Assembly (NCBI GenBank): GCA_030674185.1
Contig: CM060306.1
Span: forward strand, 40,917,483-40,981,482
Direction of reading: 5' to 3'
Origin: Monoplex corrugatus
Lineage: Eukaryota > Mollusca > Gastropoda > Littorinimorpha > Ranellidae
DNA: 64,000 nucleotides
Shown piece after piece: positions 49,650-60,479 of the stretch (the first letter of the stretch is position 1; every line of letters starts with the position of its first letter). The notes below the pieces were generated by a model. It saw only the letters and a list, made by a program, of their open reading frames with translations, ran no database searches and was not told the origin of the DNA. Position numbers and translations under genes: made by a program.

Positions 49650-51580
49650 AGATGGAAAGATGGGCGGAACACTACTCCGACCTCTACTCCACACAGAACA
49701 TGGTGTCCCCCTTAGCCCTCGATGCCATCAAGTGCATGCCGGTAATGGAAGAACTTGACACAGAGCCAACTGCGGACGAACTCAGCAAGGCCATTGATAG
49801 CCTGGCATCAGGGAAGGCACCTGGCAACGACGGAATTCCCCCAGACCTCATCAAGCACTGCAAGACGTCTCTTCTGCACCCTTTGCACGCAGTTCTCTGT
49901 CAATGTTGGAATGAGGAAGCTGTACCACAGGACATGAGGGACGTCAAAATCGTCACCCTGTACAAAAACAAGGGCGAAAGGAGCGACTGCAACAACTACA
50001 GAGGTATCTCTCTCCTCAGCATTGTTGGCAAAGTCTATGCTCGGGTCCTCCTAATCCGCCTGCAGAAACTGGCTGAACGCGTCTACCCGGAATCACAGTG
50101 TGGTTTTCGAGCAGAGAGATCCACGGTAGACATGGTCTTCTCCCTTCGCAAATCCAGGAGAAGTGCAGAGAGCAGCGGATGCCCCCGTATGTGGCATTCA
50201 TTGACCTCGCCAAGGCCTTTGACCTAGTCAGCAGAGATGGCCTTTTCAGGGCTCTCCGAAAAATCGGCTGCCCCCCCCCAAACTGCACAGCTTAATTGAG
50301 TCCTTCCACTCAAACATGAAAGGGATGGTGCAGTTCAACGGAAACCTCTCCAAGCCCTTCGACGTACGCAGCGGTGTGAAACAAGGCTGCGTCCTGGCCC
50401 CAACCCTCTTTGGAATCTTCTTCGCTCTCCTCCTGAGGCATGCGTTCAGCACAGCGCAAGAAGGGATCCACCTGCGGACCAGATCAGATGGCAGGCTCTT
50501 CAACCTCGCCCGTCTCAGAGCAAGGACAAAGGTCCGTGAAGCCCTCATCAGAGACATGCTATTTGCCGACGATGCCGCAGTTGTGACCCATACTCAGCGG
50601 GACTTGCAGTCACTAATGGACCGCTTCTCCCAGGCCTGCAAAGATTTTGGTCTGACCATCAGTCTTAAGAAGACAAACGTCCTGGGCCAAGACACGCCAT
50701 CTCCACCAGCCATCACCATTGATGACTACGAGCTTGAAGCCATCCATCAATTCACATATCTTGGGTCCACCATCACTGATAACCTCTCCCTTGACAGAGG
50801 TCGACAAGAGGATCGGGAAGGCAGCCACAACACTAGCCCGCTTCACGCAAAGGGTGTGGACAAATCCCAAGCTGACCACAAAGACAAAGATGGCTGTATA
50901 CAACGCCTGTGTCCTCAGCACCTTGCTGTATGGCAGCGAGGCGTGGACCACGCATGCTCATCAGGAGAAAAGGCTCAATACCTTCCACCTGAGAAGCCTA
51001 CAGCGCATACTTGGCATTTCCTGGCAAGACAAGGTGACCAACACCGAAGTCCTAACCTGCGCTGGCCTCCCAACCATGCATACCATGCTGAGACAGCGTC
51101 GGCTGCGCTGGTTGGGCCACGTTCGCCGCATGGAAGATGGTCGCATCCCAAAAGACATCCTTTATGCGATATGGTGAGCTTGCCACAGGGCAGAGAAACA
51201 TTGGCCGCCCACAGCTGAGATACAAAGACGTTTGCAAGCGTGACATGAAGGCGCTTGAGATCAACACTGAGTCCTGGGAGGACCTCGCAGACGACCGCAA
51301 CAGCTGGAGAACTACTCTCAAGAAACAGCTGCGGATTGGTGAGGACAAACTGTCAGCTGCTGCAGCAGAAAAGCGAGTCCGCAGAAAAGGAATGACAGCC
51401 AACAGACCAGCATCAGCATATACATGCGATCGCTGCGACAGAGACTGCCTCTCTCGCATTGGTCTGTACAGTCACAGGCGACGCTGCTTGGACCAAGCAG
51501 ACAGCCCATCTAGACATTAGAACGGATGTACTTTGTCCATGGTCAGTCATGACCGAAGGAGGCCTACTATGTATGTATGT
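49650..51580 (+). pseudogene. LINE reverse transcriptase and C2HC tail of the same element
   Basis: RT motifs are ASGKAPGNDGIPPDLI, NNYRGISLLSIVGKVYARVL, FRAERSTVDMVFSLR, then VAFIDLAKAFDLVSRDGLFR after a frame change near 50150, GVKQGCVLAPTLFGIFFALL, the catalytic MLFADDAAVVTH, FTYLGSTITDNLSLD, and after another frame change near 50800 VYNACVLSTLLYGSEAWTTH, RLRWLGHVRRM. A last frame change near 51165 precedes GRPQLRYKDVCKRDMKALE and a C-terminal CDRCDRDCLS...H...C finger. A C9 run at 50271-50279 adds another shift. Family placement near RTE is by memory of similar proteins. Confidence 0.9.
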
Positions 51581-51583
51581 GTA

Positions 51584-51800
51584 TTTATATGTGCATACTT
51601 GATGTTCTGAATGTGTATATACACGGAAGGGGTTTGGGCGTTAACAGGTCAGACCTTCAAAAACTGGTTGAAATTCAGTGAGTGGGAAGCCTGTGAATGG
51701 AGGATCAGGAAGAGATGGAAGACAAGAAATTTTGTCTAGCTTGTCTCAAAGATCGTTAACTTTCGAAGAGAAAAATGTTGACGTCAAGATCTCAAGATGA
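51584..51800. other. Unassigned sequence
   Basis: Nothing recognised. Confidence 0.35.
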
Positions 51801-51804
51801 CGTC

Positions 51805-51890
51805 TCCATGCTCGGAATGAACTCCATATGCACTAACGTCGCAGGTGCCATGTGATGGAGAAGATCCAGAATGATCGTGCCCATGAGCTG
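51805..51890. repeat. Dispersed repeat B, copy 2
   Basis: TCCATATGCACTAACGTCGC and GCCATGTGATGGAGAAGATC match 39398-39478. Confidence 0.7.
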
Positions 51891-51934
51891 GCCAGGTCCT
51901 GAGGTCCTACCTAGATAGTTCCATAATCCTGGGG

Positions 51935-52385
51935 TCGTAGGGGAGTGAGGTGGCAGAGTCCTCAACTTTTCCCAGGGCCAGCACCACAAGGGCGGCGCCT
52001 ATCTCCTCTTCCTCGCTTCAAATTCATATTCATATTCACTTTTTTTTTTAAACCAATACTTCAGAAAGGCAAGAAGCCTAATTGGTCTTCAAGGGGTGGG
52101 ACCAGGGAAATCAACCTATCTCTCCAATGTTTTATACCAAGGCAGCCGGGCAATGCCCTGCTCTTCGCGATTTTCAACTGCCGTGGGATCTTTAGCGTGC
52201 CCAGCCAGAAGGCCACGGTCCGACTCATTTTTCGACCCCCTCTTGAGGACTAGACGTTCAGTTCGATTTTACGGTCAAACTGAGGAGAAAAGTCGAGGCC
52301 TCTACGGGGAGTGATTCCTGGAACCTCGAGTTAAGTCATTGGCAGGCGAACGTCTGAACCATTCTGCCACTCTTCTACCTTGCTA
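51935..52385 (-). mobile_element. tRNA-derived SINE (type-II tRNA-like head)
   Basis: The reverse complement begins with GTGGCAGAATGGTTCAGACG (box A-like), then GAGGTTCCAGGAATC (box B-like). The body includes GGGCACGCTAAAGATCCCAC and ends in an A-rich stretch near 52050. 52386-52725 is unassigned. Confidence 0.65.
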
Positions 52386-52726
52386 CTAGTATACAGAAGA
52401 AATGCCATGGCCGTAAAACACACACAACAGATGTTAGAGGGAAGTAGAGCTGTCTTAGTTGTACCTGGAAGATTAGACATGACTGAGAACAAGCGTGTTT
52501 TAATTGTAGATTCAAGTACCTGGATCGAATGACAGTCAGTTTTAGTTTTCGAGATCATTTTCGTAACTCTAGGCAGAACACGGATGGTTAAGGGTGCACG
52601 GTCATATAGGAAGTTGATGCAACACTGAATTGCAATGACTAACAGTGTCAGCGGAATTTGAAAGAGAGACGATTTACAACTTCAGACGAGAAGGATTTAG
52701 CGTTGGTAGATTTCAGGCTGCGACGA

Positions 52727-52887
52727 GTCACACACACACGCGCACACACACACACACGCACACACACACACACGCACACACACACACGCACACACACACA
52801 CACGCACGCACGCACACACACGCACGCACGCACACACACACACATATGTATACATATATATATATATACATGTGTGTGTGTGTGTGT

Positions 52888-52932
<45 letters not shown>
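52727..52932. repeat. Palindromic microsatellite: (CA/CG)n - TATA core - (TG)n
   Basis: CA/CG repeats at 52727-52843 read into ATATGTATACATATATATAT and then TG repeats at 52870-52932. The two arms can pair across the TA core. Confidence 0.93.
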
Positions 52933-52934
<2 letters not shown>

Positions 52935-52984
52935 AAAGAGACACACACACAGAGACAGAGAGGGAGAAACTGAGGAAAAGAGAA

Positions 52985-53330
52985 CTCAGAACTCAGAATT
53001 GTTTAATGTACATCGGCTTTGGCCACAATACAAGCACATGGATGAAACTGGGGAAGGGATCCGGGTCTTGACAATTCCATACATATTTCATATTAACACA
53101 CACATATATATTCCAGTGCAATACGTATACATGTTCATGTACACAAATACATATATTGCATCGCAGATATTTAATCGTAATATCAGAATTATGATTTACA
53201 TTACGTCTTTTAGTTCAAACAACTATACATCAGATAGACAACAACAAAAATCATCTGATCAATGGTTTAATCATCGAAGAGAACAACTGGCATTAACTCT
53301 CAGCCAAATCACTTGGTTAAATTAGTAAAT
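52985..53330 (-). mobile_element. Probable LINE 3' end with TTCTGAG tail
   Basis: The reverse complement ends GTACATTAAACAATTCTGAG followed by GAGTTCTGAGTTCTC. This resembles the ACATTAAA-plus-short-repeat 3' ends of the I-like LINE family but with a heptanucleotide tail. No coding is preserved. Confidence 0.4.
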
Positions 53331-53339
53331 AATCAAACA

Positions 53340-53740
53340 AGGCCTCCTATGTATCGATCATCCGATCAATTAATCGATGACCAATTAATTCCTTAGTAAA
53401 ATAGAAAGCAATGAATTTACTTATCCAAATGATAATCGCCATCAGTTATCAGTGAAGTACCTAGCAAAATGATAATCACCGGTCAGCTCAATCAACCAAA
53501 GACTCATCCACTCTGTGAAATCTAACCTGTCAGTTGATTAAGCATCTAACCTATCAATCAATTAACCAATGAATGTATCAATCAATCATCTAATCAATCA
53601 ATCAGTCAATCAATCAACCAATCAATCTATCAATCAATCAGTCAACCAACCAACCAACCAACCAACCAATCAACCAATCTATCAGTCAATCAATCAATCA
53701 TTCATCAGTTAGTCGATCATCCAACAAATCAAAATATCAT
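53340..53740. repeat. Degenerate (AATC)n / (AACC)n repeat
   Basis: About 400 bp dominated by CAATCAAT and CAACCAAC steps, densest at 53575-53705. Confidence 0.92.
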
Positions 53741-53764
53741 CCAATTAACTGCCAAAATCCAAAC

Positions 53765-53766
<2 letters not shown>

Positions 53767-53853
<87 letters not shown>
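53767..53853. repeat. (GA)n microsatellite
   Basis: 87 bp of uninterrupted GA. Confidence 0.98.
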
Positions 53854-53857
<4 letters not shown>

Positions 53858-54054
53858 TGCGTGATCTTGCACTCTGTGAAGATAAAAGATCGTTTTCGGA
53901 AAAAAAAAAACTCAGGGAAATAGTCATGTGTGGTTCAGAAATGATAAACAGAAAGGCCGAACGCCAGGGACCATACCTGCAATAAAAAAAACAAACAAAA
54001 ACAAAACAAAACAATAAAAAACAGTAAGTTTGAGTTTGATTTTTGTTCAACTCG

Positions 54055-54660
54055 TCTCGAGGGGCTCATCACACTCAGACAATTCTGTGATATGAGCTCC
54101 AGCCGAATCTGCCGGTGATAATCTGTCAGATTCCTTGAGTCTACGCAAAACAATGTGCACTGGCAAGGTCTTGAAATGGAAGCGTGTACTTGGAGAAATG
54201 AACTCGTGAAACATTAAGCTGACACCATCAGGATGTTTGGAGCATTGACTTGAGCAGCCCACAGGCCAGTTTTTATGTATTAGGTTGTAGCTGGGTCTCT
54301 GAACTCAAGACATCAGATCTTGAGTCCGATCTTGAAATGGAAGCGTGCATTTGGAGAAAGGAACCTGTGAAACACTAAGCTGACACCACCAGAATGATTG
54401 GAGCATTCAGTTGAGCAGCCCACGGGTAGCGGCTGGGTCTCTGAACTCAAGACATCAGATCCTGAGTCCGATCTCTGTCAACAGAGCCAGAAAATCCATG
54501 TAAAGAAAAATGACAAGCCAGAAGATCGAACCCATTACCCCTGCATTATCAGGATCATGTTCATACTGAATGAGCAAAAGGACCAGTCCTAAAACAAACT
54601 GTGGCCTGTCCGACCAAGGATTGAATACATAGCATGGCACTCTACCCAACTGAGCAAAAA
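54055..54660 (-). mobile_element. SINE family 2, partially duplicated in tandem
   Basis: The body (CACTCAGACAATTCTGTGAT, CTGGCAAGGTCTTGAAATGG) and head segment (GGGTCTCTGAACTCAAGACA) are present. 54300-54455 repeats the block TTGAAATGGAAGCGTG.A...CTGAACTCAAGACATCAGAT. A second tRNA-like head (CACTCTACCCAACTGAGC reversed) lies at 54610-54660. Confidence 0.7.
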
Positions 54661-54721
54661 CGCCAGTTCTAAAAATAAAATAAAAAATAAAAAAATAAAA
54701 TTGAAATAAATAAATTAAGAA

Positions 54722-54772
54722 TGGGGGGGGGGGGGAGACGTATGTGTGTGTGTGTGTGTGGGGGGGGGGGGG
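54722..54772. repeat. Two poly-G runs flanking (TG)n
   Basis: G13 at about 54723-54735 and G12 at about 54761-54772 enclose a short TG run. This is G-quadruplex-prone. Confidence 0.9.
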
Positions 54773-54774
54773 TT

Positions 54775-54845
54775 GCGAGGTTTGAACCGACAACCTCCAA
54801 GTTATAATAATAGCGCTCTAACCAATGAGTTAATGGATCACTGAC
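54775..54845 (-). mobile_element. tRNA-like SINE head
   Basis: The reverse complement carries TAACTCATTGGTTAGAGCGC (box A) and CGGTTCAAACC (box B). 54846-55320 is otherwise unassigned. Confidence 0.6.
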
Positions 54846-55332
54846 AAAACAGTGAAAACACAGGGACACATCAGCCTCAGCCCCACGGGAGAGAAAGCGG
54901 AGTTATCTGCCTTGATATAAAGACGGAACGACTGTGGGCCAACTGTAAAAACATACGAACAAAGCAAATTAAAAACTAACTTTTATACAGAATTTTTTTG
55001 TTATCTTTAATGCAGATACTGATAAAAGCAAGCAAGCAAACTAAATAAACAGGACAAGGGGAAGGGAAGACAAAAAAAAAAAGCCATGACGTAAAACTGA
55101 AACAACGAAAAGAAGTGTCACCATTAAATCTCCTGCTCAAAGTTCGTAATATAAGTAAAAAGATGTTTTCCACTGCTATTATTGTGTCTACCATTGTTTC
55201 CGCGACTCTCTGTTTGTTTGTCTGTCTGTCTCTCTTTCTCTCCACGTGCGTGGTTTAAATTGTTTTTCACATCTGCTATATGTATAATCAAGTAAGTTTA
55301 GAATTAAAGCCCATCATGCACATTACATCCGG

Positions 55333-55374
55333 CTTTTCTTTTCCTGATTTCCTGTTGAAAGTTAGGCAAGCATG
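55333..55374 (+). CDS. RPS26: Ribosomal protein S26, exon 1 (5'TOP leader and ATG)
   Basis: The leader starts in CCGGCTTTTCTTTTCC, a typical 5'TOP pyrimidine start for ribosomal protein genes. It runs through GTTAGGCAAGC to ATG at 55372-55374, immediately followed by the strong donor GTAAGT. S26 genes characteristically split right after the start codon, and exon 2 at 61680 begins with the second codon (ACT, Thr). The link between the two exons is inference, but no other ATG/GT with a TOP leader was found between them. S26 sits at the mRNA exit side of the 40S subunit. Transcription is probably growth-regulated through the TOP motif. Confidence 0.68.
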
Positions 55375-55471
55375 GTAAGTACCCACGAGTTTTCGTTTAG
55401 TTTATTGAATGATTTATTTGTTTCTTGAAAAAAATTGGGAAATAATAATGTATATATGCAAAAGGGAGGTA

Positions 55472-56194
55472 CCATTAAACGGTAATGTTGTACAATAGAA
55501 TACGAAAATAATTGGAGCTAATTTCACGCACTTTTACGGGTGTTTTCGGTTCTGCTCGATGTAAAGAGACGTAAGACACCCTTACCTACTCACTTTGACC
55601 AGTCCTTCCCCACAAACATGCACAAAGTATCCCTGAATGACTGGCGACCACAGCTCCAGCAGTCACCTGCACGCCATTTTGGTTGCTGATCACATGGGCA
55701 CAACGTCATCACTAGTGGGGAGTTATTGTCTATAAATAGTAACATCAACCACGTGTGTCAGTGCAATCACCGACCTAAAATATGTGTGCAGTGCAACACT
55801 TGTTTACCCCTTCGGTTACCTCGCGTTTTTTGGCTTTTTCCGCGTTTTTTTCGGCATTTTCCGGAGTTTACTGGTCTCGATCTAGATGTAAACATTACCA
55901 CGTGTTTCCTATTTTCGGTTTCAAATAAAAACACACAAACAGTGATGACGTTTTCACCCACGTCACCCACGTGATCAGGGTTATGGTCGCCAGTCATTCA
56001 GGGATATTTAATGCATGTTTGTGGGGAAGGACTGGTCAAAGCGAGTAGGTAAGGGTGTCTTACGTCTCTTTACATCGAAGGTAAGGGTGTCTTACGTCTC
56101 TTTACATCGAGCAGAACCGAAAACACCCGTAAAAGTGCGTGAAATTAGCTCCAATTATTTTCGTATTCTATTGTACAACATTACCCCATTAAAC
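55472..56194. mobile_element. Mutator-like MITE with long inverted repeats and a 9-bp target duplication
   Basis: The element 55481-56185 (705 bp) begins GGTAATGTTGTACAATAG and ends CTATTGTACAACATTACC. The left arm is about 170 bp (55481-55650) and the right about 202 bp (55984-56185), nearly identical. The right arm is longer because a 31/32-bp piece (GGTAAGGGTGTCTTACGTCT...) is duplicated at about 56047-56109. The direct repeats CCATTAAAC at 55472-55480 and 56186-56194 are a perfect 9-bp target-site duplication. Long inverted repeats plus 9-bp duplications are typical of Mutator-like elements. The 330-bp interior has no transposase. It lies in S26 intron 1, about 100 bp after exon 1. Confidence 0.88.
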
Positions 56195-56563
56195 ATTCAT
56201 TTCCACTCATTGAAGCAACTTTGGGTGCGGTTTTTTTTTTCCCGGAATGACTGCTCTACGAGTCTACGAGTACAAGCCATCCATCATCCATGTGATCAGT
56301 CAGTGATGTCGGCGTTGTTTAAATCAAACAACTGAACTTGATGCGATATAAGAATGGAGAATGACTGCCAGAGACCGACTACAAAGTAAGTCAAAATGTA
56401 GATAGATGTCATAGTCCAAAGAGAGGTAAAAGCAGGGCCGTTTCCTCTGCAAAAGTAAGAATAAACCAAAACAAATGTCCAAGAACCGAACTGTCTGAAA
56501 AACTCGCGACCGGAGATGTCCTGTCGTATTAAGTATGCATGAATAAACTGAAATGGGGCTGCT
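56195..56563. other. Unassigned intronic sequence
   Basis: A minus-strand open frame of 93 codons (56296-56577) has a hydrophobic stretch but no recognised family and no splice support. Confidence 0.35.
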
Positions 56564-56782
56564 TCAACAGTCTTCATTCATGTCAGCAGCAGATATATCT
56601 CCTTCACTGGCTTCAGGATGAGTTGCAGTAGCAGAACAGACAGCCACAGGACAGTCTGCAGAAGGGATAGGTCTTTCTGTGAGGAGATGGTTTTGAAGAA
56701 CTTGTCTGAGATCCTCCAATGACAGAGTAGCCTCCAATGACCCTGTCAGTTTTAGAGAGCCTTTTTTTTGTTGACAATCCAT
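56564..56782 (-). CDS. Unrecognised 72-codon ORF
   Basis: It starts MDCQQKKGSL and contains SLEATLSLEDLRQVLQNHLL, a plausible amphipathic helix, then an acidic C-terminus. The sequence just upstream on the same strand (CTACTGTAG before GATTAGATGG) could be a splice acceptor, so it may be a terminal exon of an antisense gene inside the S26 intron. No family recognised. Confidence 0.3.
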   Translation of the reverse strand: MDCQQKKGSLKLTGSLEATLSLEDLRQVLQNHLLTERPIPSADCPVAVCSATATHPEASEGDISAADMNEDC

Positions 56783-56788
56783 CTAATC

Positions 56789-59532
56789 CTACAGTAGCAA
56801 TGCCGTGCGAACCGAAACGCGACGTCAAATTTGTGGTACCAAAAACTGGGGAAAACCGGGGCCGGCCGCAAAACTGGGGGGGTCTTCGGTTCAATCAAGT
56901 ATTACTACCTCTTTAATCGGTGTTTCATTCTTATTTTTTGTCTTATGTGAATAAGAAATGAATAAAGATTTGAATGATTGCCTTTTTATATACTTAGAGC
57001 GAAAATGGAATTAGTTATTTGATGAAAAAGTCGAAAATCCGCGCTTCGGGCGCAATCGCGGATATGGTATGCGTTTAGAATCGAAGTTTGTTCGGGATGC
57101 TTCACTATTTCGGTCGGTACGGCTATATTTGTGAACCAATCACATTGTAATTTTGCAGCCAATGAGAATTAATGTAACAGAATGATATATCCCGACGACA
57201 CCTGTGTGTGCCTGTTTCGAACAGAGATCGACGCTTCCAAAGTTTTGCTTTTTTTCATCGGAAAAGTTTGCAGGCAAGTCGCCATTTTTGGAACTTGTCG
57301 TCGGCGGGATTCGATTTTACATGCTTTTTTCTATATGCATGTGTAATATGAAATCAATTTGATTTAAAATACGGCCGTACGCCAACTTTTTACATGAGGA
57401 TCTGTACCAGATCAACGTCGGAATGTGCCGACGCCAGTAGCCTGAGTAGGCCTACAACGCGAAACAGAACGCTGTGCAAGTTTCAGCTCGGCAAGTTTTG
57501 CGCTGTCAAAGACTAGATCTAGATCTAGCAATCAACAGATCAAGTTCTGTTTTATCTGTAACATTGTATTTTTCAAGAAAAGGACTACTGCGTTTGAACT
57601 CGATTCGGAGTTGTTAGCTGAAGTTTGATTTGTCAACCATTTCCTTCCCGAGGTCATGCTAATTCGCATGTCGCTGTGTAGACTTGCTCACCCCATGACG
57701 GGCGAGCTTACTACTAAAAATGCTATGTGATCGACGGGCTTCCCGGGGCCGTGGAAAATGGGTTTGCCCAAACAGAGGGGTAACCCGCGTCCTCCAACTC
57801 TCTCTCTCTCTCTCACTCAAATTTTAAATGAATGAATAAACAGATCTAAATAATTTTTTTTTCAAATCAACAAACAATTCTGTGCAAGTCAATGTACTTT
57901 CCTTGACATGAATCTCTCTCTCTCTCTCTCTCTCTCAGAGAACAAAAAATGAATAAATAACAAAAAATGAATAAATAAGTAAATAGGCCCCAGTACATTC
58001 ATATCCAAGTCATTGTTAACAGGCATGATCCTCTCTCTTTCTCTCTCTCTCTCTCTGACAACACACACACACACTAATACACACAGATTTAGAATGTCAC
58101 AAAACAAAATCTTCTGTTCATTGTTTATTGTTATAATATTCTTTATTTAGGTTTTAAAACTGAATAGAAGGCTGTGAGTTGTATTATTTGTAAAGTAGAC
58201 CACCCATTAGCTTACGTAGTTGTTTCAATTTGTAGTCAGTATCTGGAAAGGATATGCCTATTGTCATTAATTTGTTTTAACGGGAAGATTGCATCTTATT
58301 TAGTAGTAGCCTATTATTGATTCGTATTAAAGGGCAAGAGTACACTGGAAACACTTAGCAGGATTGCTCTGCTTTGATGGATTTTTACCAGTAATATGCT
58401 AAAAATCAAAGTCGCGAGTTTAGGCTTAATGTTAAAGTAATATTGATGTGGAGACTCTGCATTATGGTTTCCTTTCCTTTCCAGTCTCTCAATGAATAGT
58501 ATATATTATGCAGAAATTCATATATTTCTCTATTGTAGGACTAGGAGTTAAGTGACCTGTTCCTGAATGGCGAGTGGTCCCATATCCTCCCAGAAGTTTT
58601 CTTTGGACGCTGGCTGTGCTAAGTGTTCGGGGACTTGACTCATCCACAGTCAGTCAGTCAGTTTTCTAAACACTGATGAATAAAATAAAAATCAAATGTA
58701 CTGTGCAAAAATCTTGTCTGATATGTTTTCCTCTGTGTGTGTATGTGTATGTGTATGTGTGTGTGTTTAGTTTTTAGTAGAATATTGATCAGATGATATT
58801 TTTGGATAGCCTGCAGCATAAAAGCATGCAGTAATTTTTAATATTTCAACTATTTAAGTGATTCCAGAAGTCATTGATTCTCAGATTTCCTTTTATATGT
58901 ACAGAAATTGATGAAATATTACAAATTATTCATAAGACTACTGAAGTAGCGAGTCGTGACTTTTTTGGTTTAATTTGCAGTAATAAGACACTTGAACGAT
59001 GAGCAAAATGATTTTTTATCTATCTCATGAAATGATTATATATCCTTGTTTTGTTTCTAGCTTCATTTTTGTCTGTTATTAATACAATATGGGCAATTAT
59101 TAATGAAAAACAGATAAAACATGCCAAATATCACATGTTTCCTGTAATAAGACAAAAATGGCTCGTCGCAGAGTTACGATAATGGTTTCATTCAATTCGG
59201 CATACAAAAATACATCAACGATCAAAATTTTATGACATTTGGTCCTGTCTGTCTCTCACAATTACAAAATGAATGTCATTTCCAGCAAAATCAGCATACC
59301 ATGCCATTTGATGGGTTTGTTCTTTGACAGCTGGTCCTTCTTTGTCCCACTAAGACGTGGTACCAAAATTTAAGAAATTTTTGACGCTTCAAATTCGAAT
59401 ATCTCGTGAACTAATAGTCCGATCTGAAAAATTTAAACTGCTTTTTACTCCGAACAACAGTATCTTCAAAACCATATAAATCTTTTAACTCAAAACCCAA
59501 TTTCAATTTTTCATGCGGCATTGCTACCTACA
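56789..59532. mobile_element. Candidate 2.7-kb inverted-repeat element with a 5-bp flank duplication
   Basis: GTAGCAATGCCG at 56794-56805 is matched by its perfect inverse CGGCATTGCTAC at 59516-59527. CTACA is present directly outside both ends (56789-56793 and 59528-59532). The interior contains CCAAT boxes, CT microsatellites (57799-57815, 57913-57938, 58031-58057) and an AATAAA near 58680, but no recognised transposase. A 12-bp match alone could be chance. Confidence 0.4.
57120..57240 (+). promoter_or_regulatory. CCAAT-rich promoter-like segment
   Basis: AACCAATCACATTG and GCCAATGAGAA lie 30 bp apart, followed by CpG-rich sequence (57020-57300). No clear coding exon follows; a possible polyadenylation signal is near 58680. 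This may be a promoter of a non-coding transcript or of the candidate element. Confidence 0.35.
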
Positions 59533-59952
59533 GGCAGAATTGCAGTACTTGTTTTGAATACTACTTTCCTTCCAACTTAAGTCCTCTTAACTGCAGCAGG
59601 AGACAGTTAGGCATACAGCTGGCAACAATGGTGGTCTTCTCTTCCAGGTAGAAAGCTTCTCCTCAGTCGGTTGTAGATTTCATCAGCTGAAAACAGCCAC
59701 ATTTCCTGTTGTTATTGTTCTCTAAGTCATATTTCTATGTCAACCGGTTTGCAGACTAATTCAATAATTGTCCAGTATTGTCGTATCACTAAATTTTCAG
59801 CTTACAAGTTGAATCAATAAGAGAATGAGTTCAGTGTTATTCACTTTATTGGCACCAAATCTTTTGATTACACATTTATTTCACAATGCACATTAATATA
59901 ACTGTACGAAATTCAGAACAAAATGTGAGTAGGCCTATATCATATGTTTAAT

Positions 59953-60001
59953 TTTATATATATATATATATAACAAATATATATATATATATATATATAT
60001 A
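59953..60001. repeat. (TA)n microsatellite
   Basis: Two TA runs split by CAAA. Confidence 0.96.
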
Positions 60002-60237
60002 GTTTTGTTTCGTTGAAGCTTGGCTGATTCAGCTGATGGAAGTGCGACCACATTGCAAGAACTGTAAAACCGAAAGTACTGCACTAGCTCAGGTCACGTG
60101 ACTAAATAAAAACATTCAATCCTTGTAGAAAGAAATGCTATTTTACTAAGTATATGAATAAAATAAATGAAAAGTCTCTTTCTTGTAATATTTTTGTCAT
60201 GAATGTGAGTTAGCATCAATAACTTTAAATAAATTGC

Positions 60238-60479
60238 TCATTTCTCGGACAACCCTACTACATTGAGTGTGTTGTTGGCCGATTCCACATCATCTTGTTT
60301 CAAACGGTGTTGGCTCATAAAAAGTGTACAGAACAACAAACTATTCATAAGGTCAAAAACAATAAAGAATTAACCTACCAACTTGTGTGAATAAGATGAT
60401 CTGATTGCGATTCTGAAGCAGTCGATGTCTCATTTCTGTCATTATTGGTGACCGACAGTTCAATGTGCGTGTCAGCCAT
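60238..60479 (-). CDS. Candidate antisense small-protein gene, two exons
   Basis: A minus-strand ATG at 60479-60477 lies in a perfect Kozak context (GCCGCCATGG). It opens MADTHIELSVTNNDRNETST and runs to a donor at TG/GTAGGT (60378). A 65-bp gap ends at TTTTTATGAG (AG at 60315-60314). Joining there stays in phase and ends after ...NNTLNVVGLSEK at 60238, for a 58-residue hydrophilic, Ser/Thr/Asn-rich product. No family recognised. If the second exon is wrong, the first could join another acceptor further down (for example near 56786). Confidence 0.35.

Noticed and set aside
48215..49672. Minus-strand and overlapping ORFs across the 4-kb LINE
   Set aside because: Shadows of the plus-strand endonuclease and RT frames.
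53340..53740. AATC repeat as a telomere-like or centromeric array
   Set aside because: The steps are irregular AATC/AACC without a fixed unit, and no TTAGGG-type motif is present.
58668..58722. Box C/D snoRNA in the S26 intron (TGATGAA and CTGA)
   Set aside because: The boxes are only about 45 nt apart, there is no terminal stem, and the TGATGAATAAA context is better read as a polyadenylation-like signal.
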